DNA of 32,252 bases from CBFIHN01 sp965662575 (GTDB lineage: Bacteria; Pseudomonadota; Gammaproteobacteria; Francisellales; CACEW01), in contig CBFIHN010000015.1 in NCBI GenBank assembly GCA_965662575.1, positions 1 through 32,252 on the forward strand, written 5' to 3'. The notes under the pieces are model-generated. The model was not told the origin of the DNA. It did no database searches and saw only the letters and a program-made list of their open reading frames with translations. Both the position numbers and the translations under genes were made by a program. How positions within the stretch are numbered: position 1 is the stretch's first letter; each line of letters starts with the position of its first letter. Shown piece by piece: positions 31,370 to 32,252 of this stretch.

Positions 31370-32080
31370 ATGATTACAAAAACAGTCACTTACCAAGCTG
31401 GTGGTGAAACTTGCATAGGTTATTTGGCTTACCATGATGACGGCAAGAAAAAGCCTTTGGTGATGGTGGTGCATGCCTTTGAGGGGTGTAATGATTTTGC
31501 TAAAGGTTATGCAGAGAAGTTAGCTGAGTTGGGTTATGTGGGTTTTGCAATTGATATGTATGGCCAAGGCCAGTTAGGTCATGATCTTGAAACGTGCATG
31601 GCGCATGCGATGAAGCTATTTAACAACCGCCAGCTAGTGAGAGATCGCATATTAGATACGTTAGCGTTTGCTACAACATTGGATATGGTTGATAGTGGCA
31701 ATATTGCTGCGATGGGTTTTTGTTTGGGTGGACTATGCTGCTTAGACTTAGCGCGAGCTGGCGCTAATGTAAAAGGTGTTGCCAGTTTGCATGGTGCCTT
31801 AGTTGCACCAGATTTAGAGCAAAAAACGACTGCGGCCAAAGTTTTGGTTTTGCATGGTTATGACGATCCGCAAGTACCACATGATCAGATTGGTGCGTTA
31901 ATGACGGAAATGAAAGGCGCTGATGTGCAGTTTATGCTGTATAGCAATACCAAGCATGCTTATACCGATCCTGAGGCGCATAAAATTGGTCCACCCGAGA
32001 TGGGGCGTGAATACAATGCGCTAACCACCCAGCGGGCTTGGCAAGCTTGCCAAAGTTTTTTTGAGGAATGTTTTCAATGA
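31370..32080 (+). CDS. Dienelactone hydrolase family protein
   Basis: Alpha/beta hydrolase of 236 residues. The cysteine nucleophile is Cys118 in AAMGFCLGGLCC, with Asp165/166 in LHGYDDPQVP and His196 in SNTKHAYTDP completing the triad. These match dienelactone hydrolases, which open lactone rings, but most bacterial paralogues have unknown substrates. ATG 31370 is preceded by AAGGAG at a good distance; the frame is open to 31349 but those seven codons contain the ribosome binding site. Divergent from the YqfO-like gene. The ATGA at its end opens a 15-codon frame that stops at once, probably chance. Confidence 0.88.
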   Translation: MITKTVTYQAGGETCIGYLAYHDDGKKKPLVMVVHAFEGCNDFAKGYAEKLAELGYVGFAIDMYGQGQLGHDLETCMAHAMKLFNNRQLVRDRILDTLAFATTLDMVDSGNIAAMGFCLGGLCCLDLARAGANVKGVASLHGALVAPDLEQKTTAAKVLVLHGYDDPQVPHDQIGALMTEMKGADVQFMLYSNTKHAYTDPEAHKIGPPEMGREYNALTTQRAWQACQSFFEECFQ

Positions 32081-32252
32081 GTCGTGAACTGGAGTTGATG
32101 GTGAAGTGTTTGGTTAGCTGGTAACCTGTTATTAGCTGATTTATTGTAAACAAGCTCCAAGTTCTTACGCGCCCTTGCTGCCAATATAAAATGAAAATGT
32201 ATACACATCAGCGCATGCCCATGCACAGAGATACAAGCAGTTTTTATTGTAA

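Noticed and set aside
1..32252. CRISPR arrays, rRNA and tRNA genes
   Set aside because: No regularly spaced repeats and no cloverleaf or rRNA signature was noticed on either strand by reading; a covariance-model scan was not possible.
32081..32252. Short frame (15 codons) overlapping the end of the dienelactone hydrolase gene
   Set aside because: It stops after 14 residues and the rest of the window edge shows no open frame or signal; nothing can be supported.

Overview
The window is chromosomal DNA of a moderately AT-rich gammaproteobacterium. The housekeeping genes (ppiD, an LpxL/HtrB-type acyltransferase, a YccA-like BI-1 protein, a bacterial GlnRS of 555 residues) are gammaproteobacterial. 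The S24 repressor and the small XRE protein resemble types I associate with Legionellales/Thiotrichales such as Legionella, Piscirickettsia or Fastidiosibacteraceae. That placement is inference from sequence style. I see no rRNA or tRNA gene.

Layout. (1) 1-7769: core genes. A truncated secreted-protein gene at the left edge and a transposase remnant precede ppiD-lpxL (overlapping), yccA with promoter and terminator, glnS, and a convergent 14-TM drug-efflux-type MFS gene. (2) 7930-11228: scrambled DNA. It holds the tail of a methyltransferase gene plus a GNAT gene (a second copy of 28.6-29.2 kb), an XRE gene joined out of frame to a GrpB gene, a CHMI-type tautomerase, and a DUF924 gene whose 3' end runs directly into an internal piece of a conjugative coupling-protein gene (traD, SXT/TOL type). 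That traD piece carries a nonsense codon and is cut by an intact IS (11229-12289, 14-bp inverted repeats). (3) 12443-22462: a biosynthetic gene cluster. On the minus strand are a VUT/YhhQ transporter, an Fe(II)/2OG dioxygenase and an SDR. Divergent from these is a tight nine-gene operon: HAD-IB phosphatase, ACP, SDR, AMP-dependent acyl ligase, second ACP, KAS III, an AvrD-family protein, a P-loop NTPase and an MFS exporter. (4) 22509-24749: a mobile-element-like control region, with an S24 repressor and partner facing three small unknown genes across a strong promoter overlapped by a palindrome. (5) 24820-27145: an orphan type VI secretion cargo module: hcp, a lipoprotein (likely immunity) and a class 3 lipase (likely effector), with a 95-bp inverted-repeat element after hcp. 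(6) 27215-32080: SDR, methyltransferase, GNAT, a secreted amidase, a YqfO-like protein and a dienelactone hydrolase.

The most exciting content is the AvrD operon. AvrD of Pseudomonas syringae directs synthesis of syringolides, made from a beta-ketoacyl chain and a pentulose. It is functionally comparable to the AfsA gamma-butyrolactone synthases. Here the AvrD gene is packaged with its own acyl activation (ligase, two ACPs), ketosynthase, phosphatase, reductase and exporter. That suggests a self-contained pathway for a small lipid-derived signal or effector, possibly modified by the divergent dioxygenase and SDR. The product is unknown.

The whole accessory segment is bracketed by two colinear direct repeats of about 600 bp, spaced 20.7 kb apart (7930-8526 and 28628-29224). 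Together with the traD remnant, the IS and the phage/ICE-type repressor, this points to a region assembled by mobile-element traffic and able in principle to be lost by homologous recombination.
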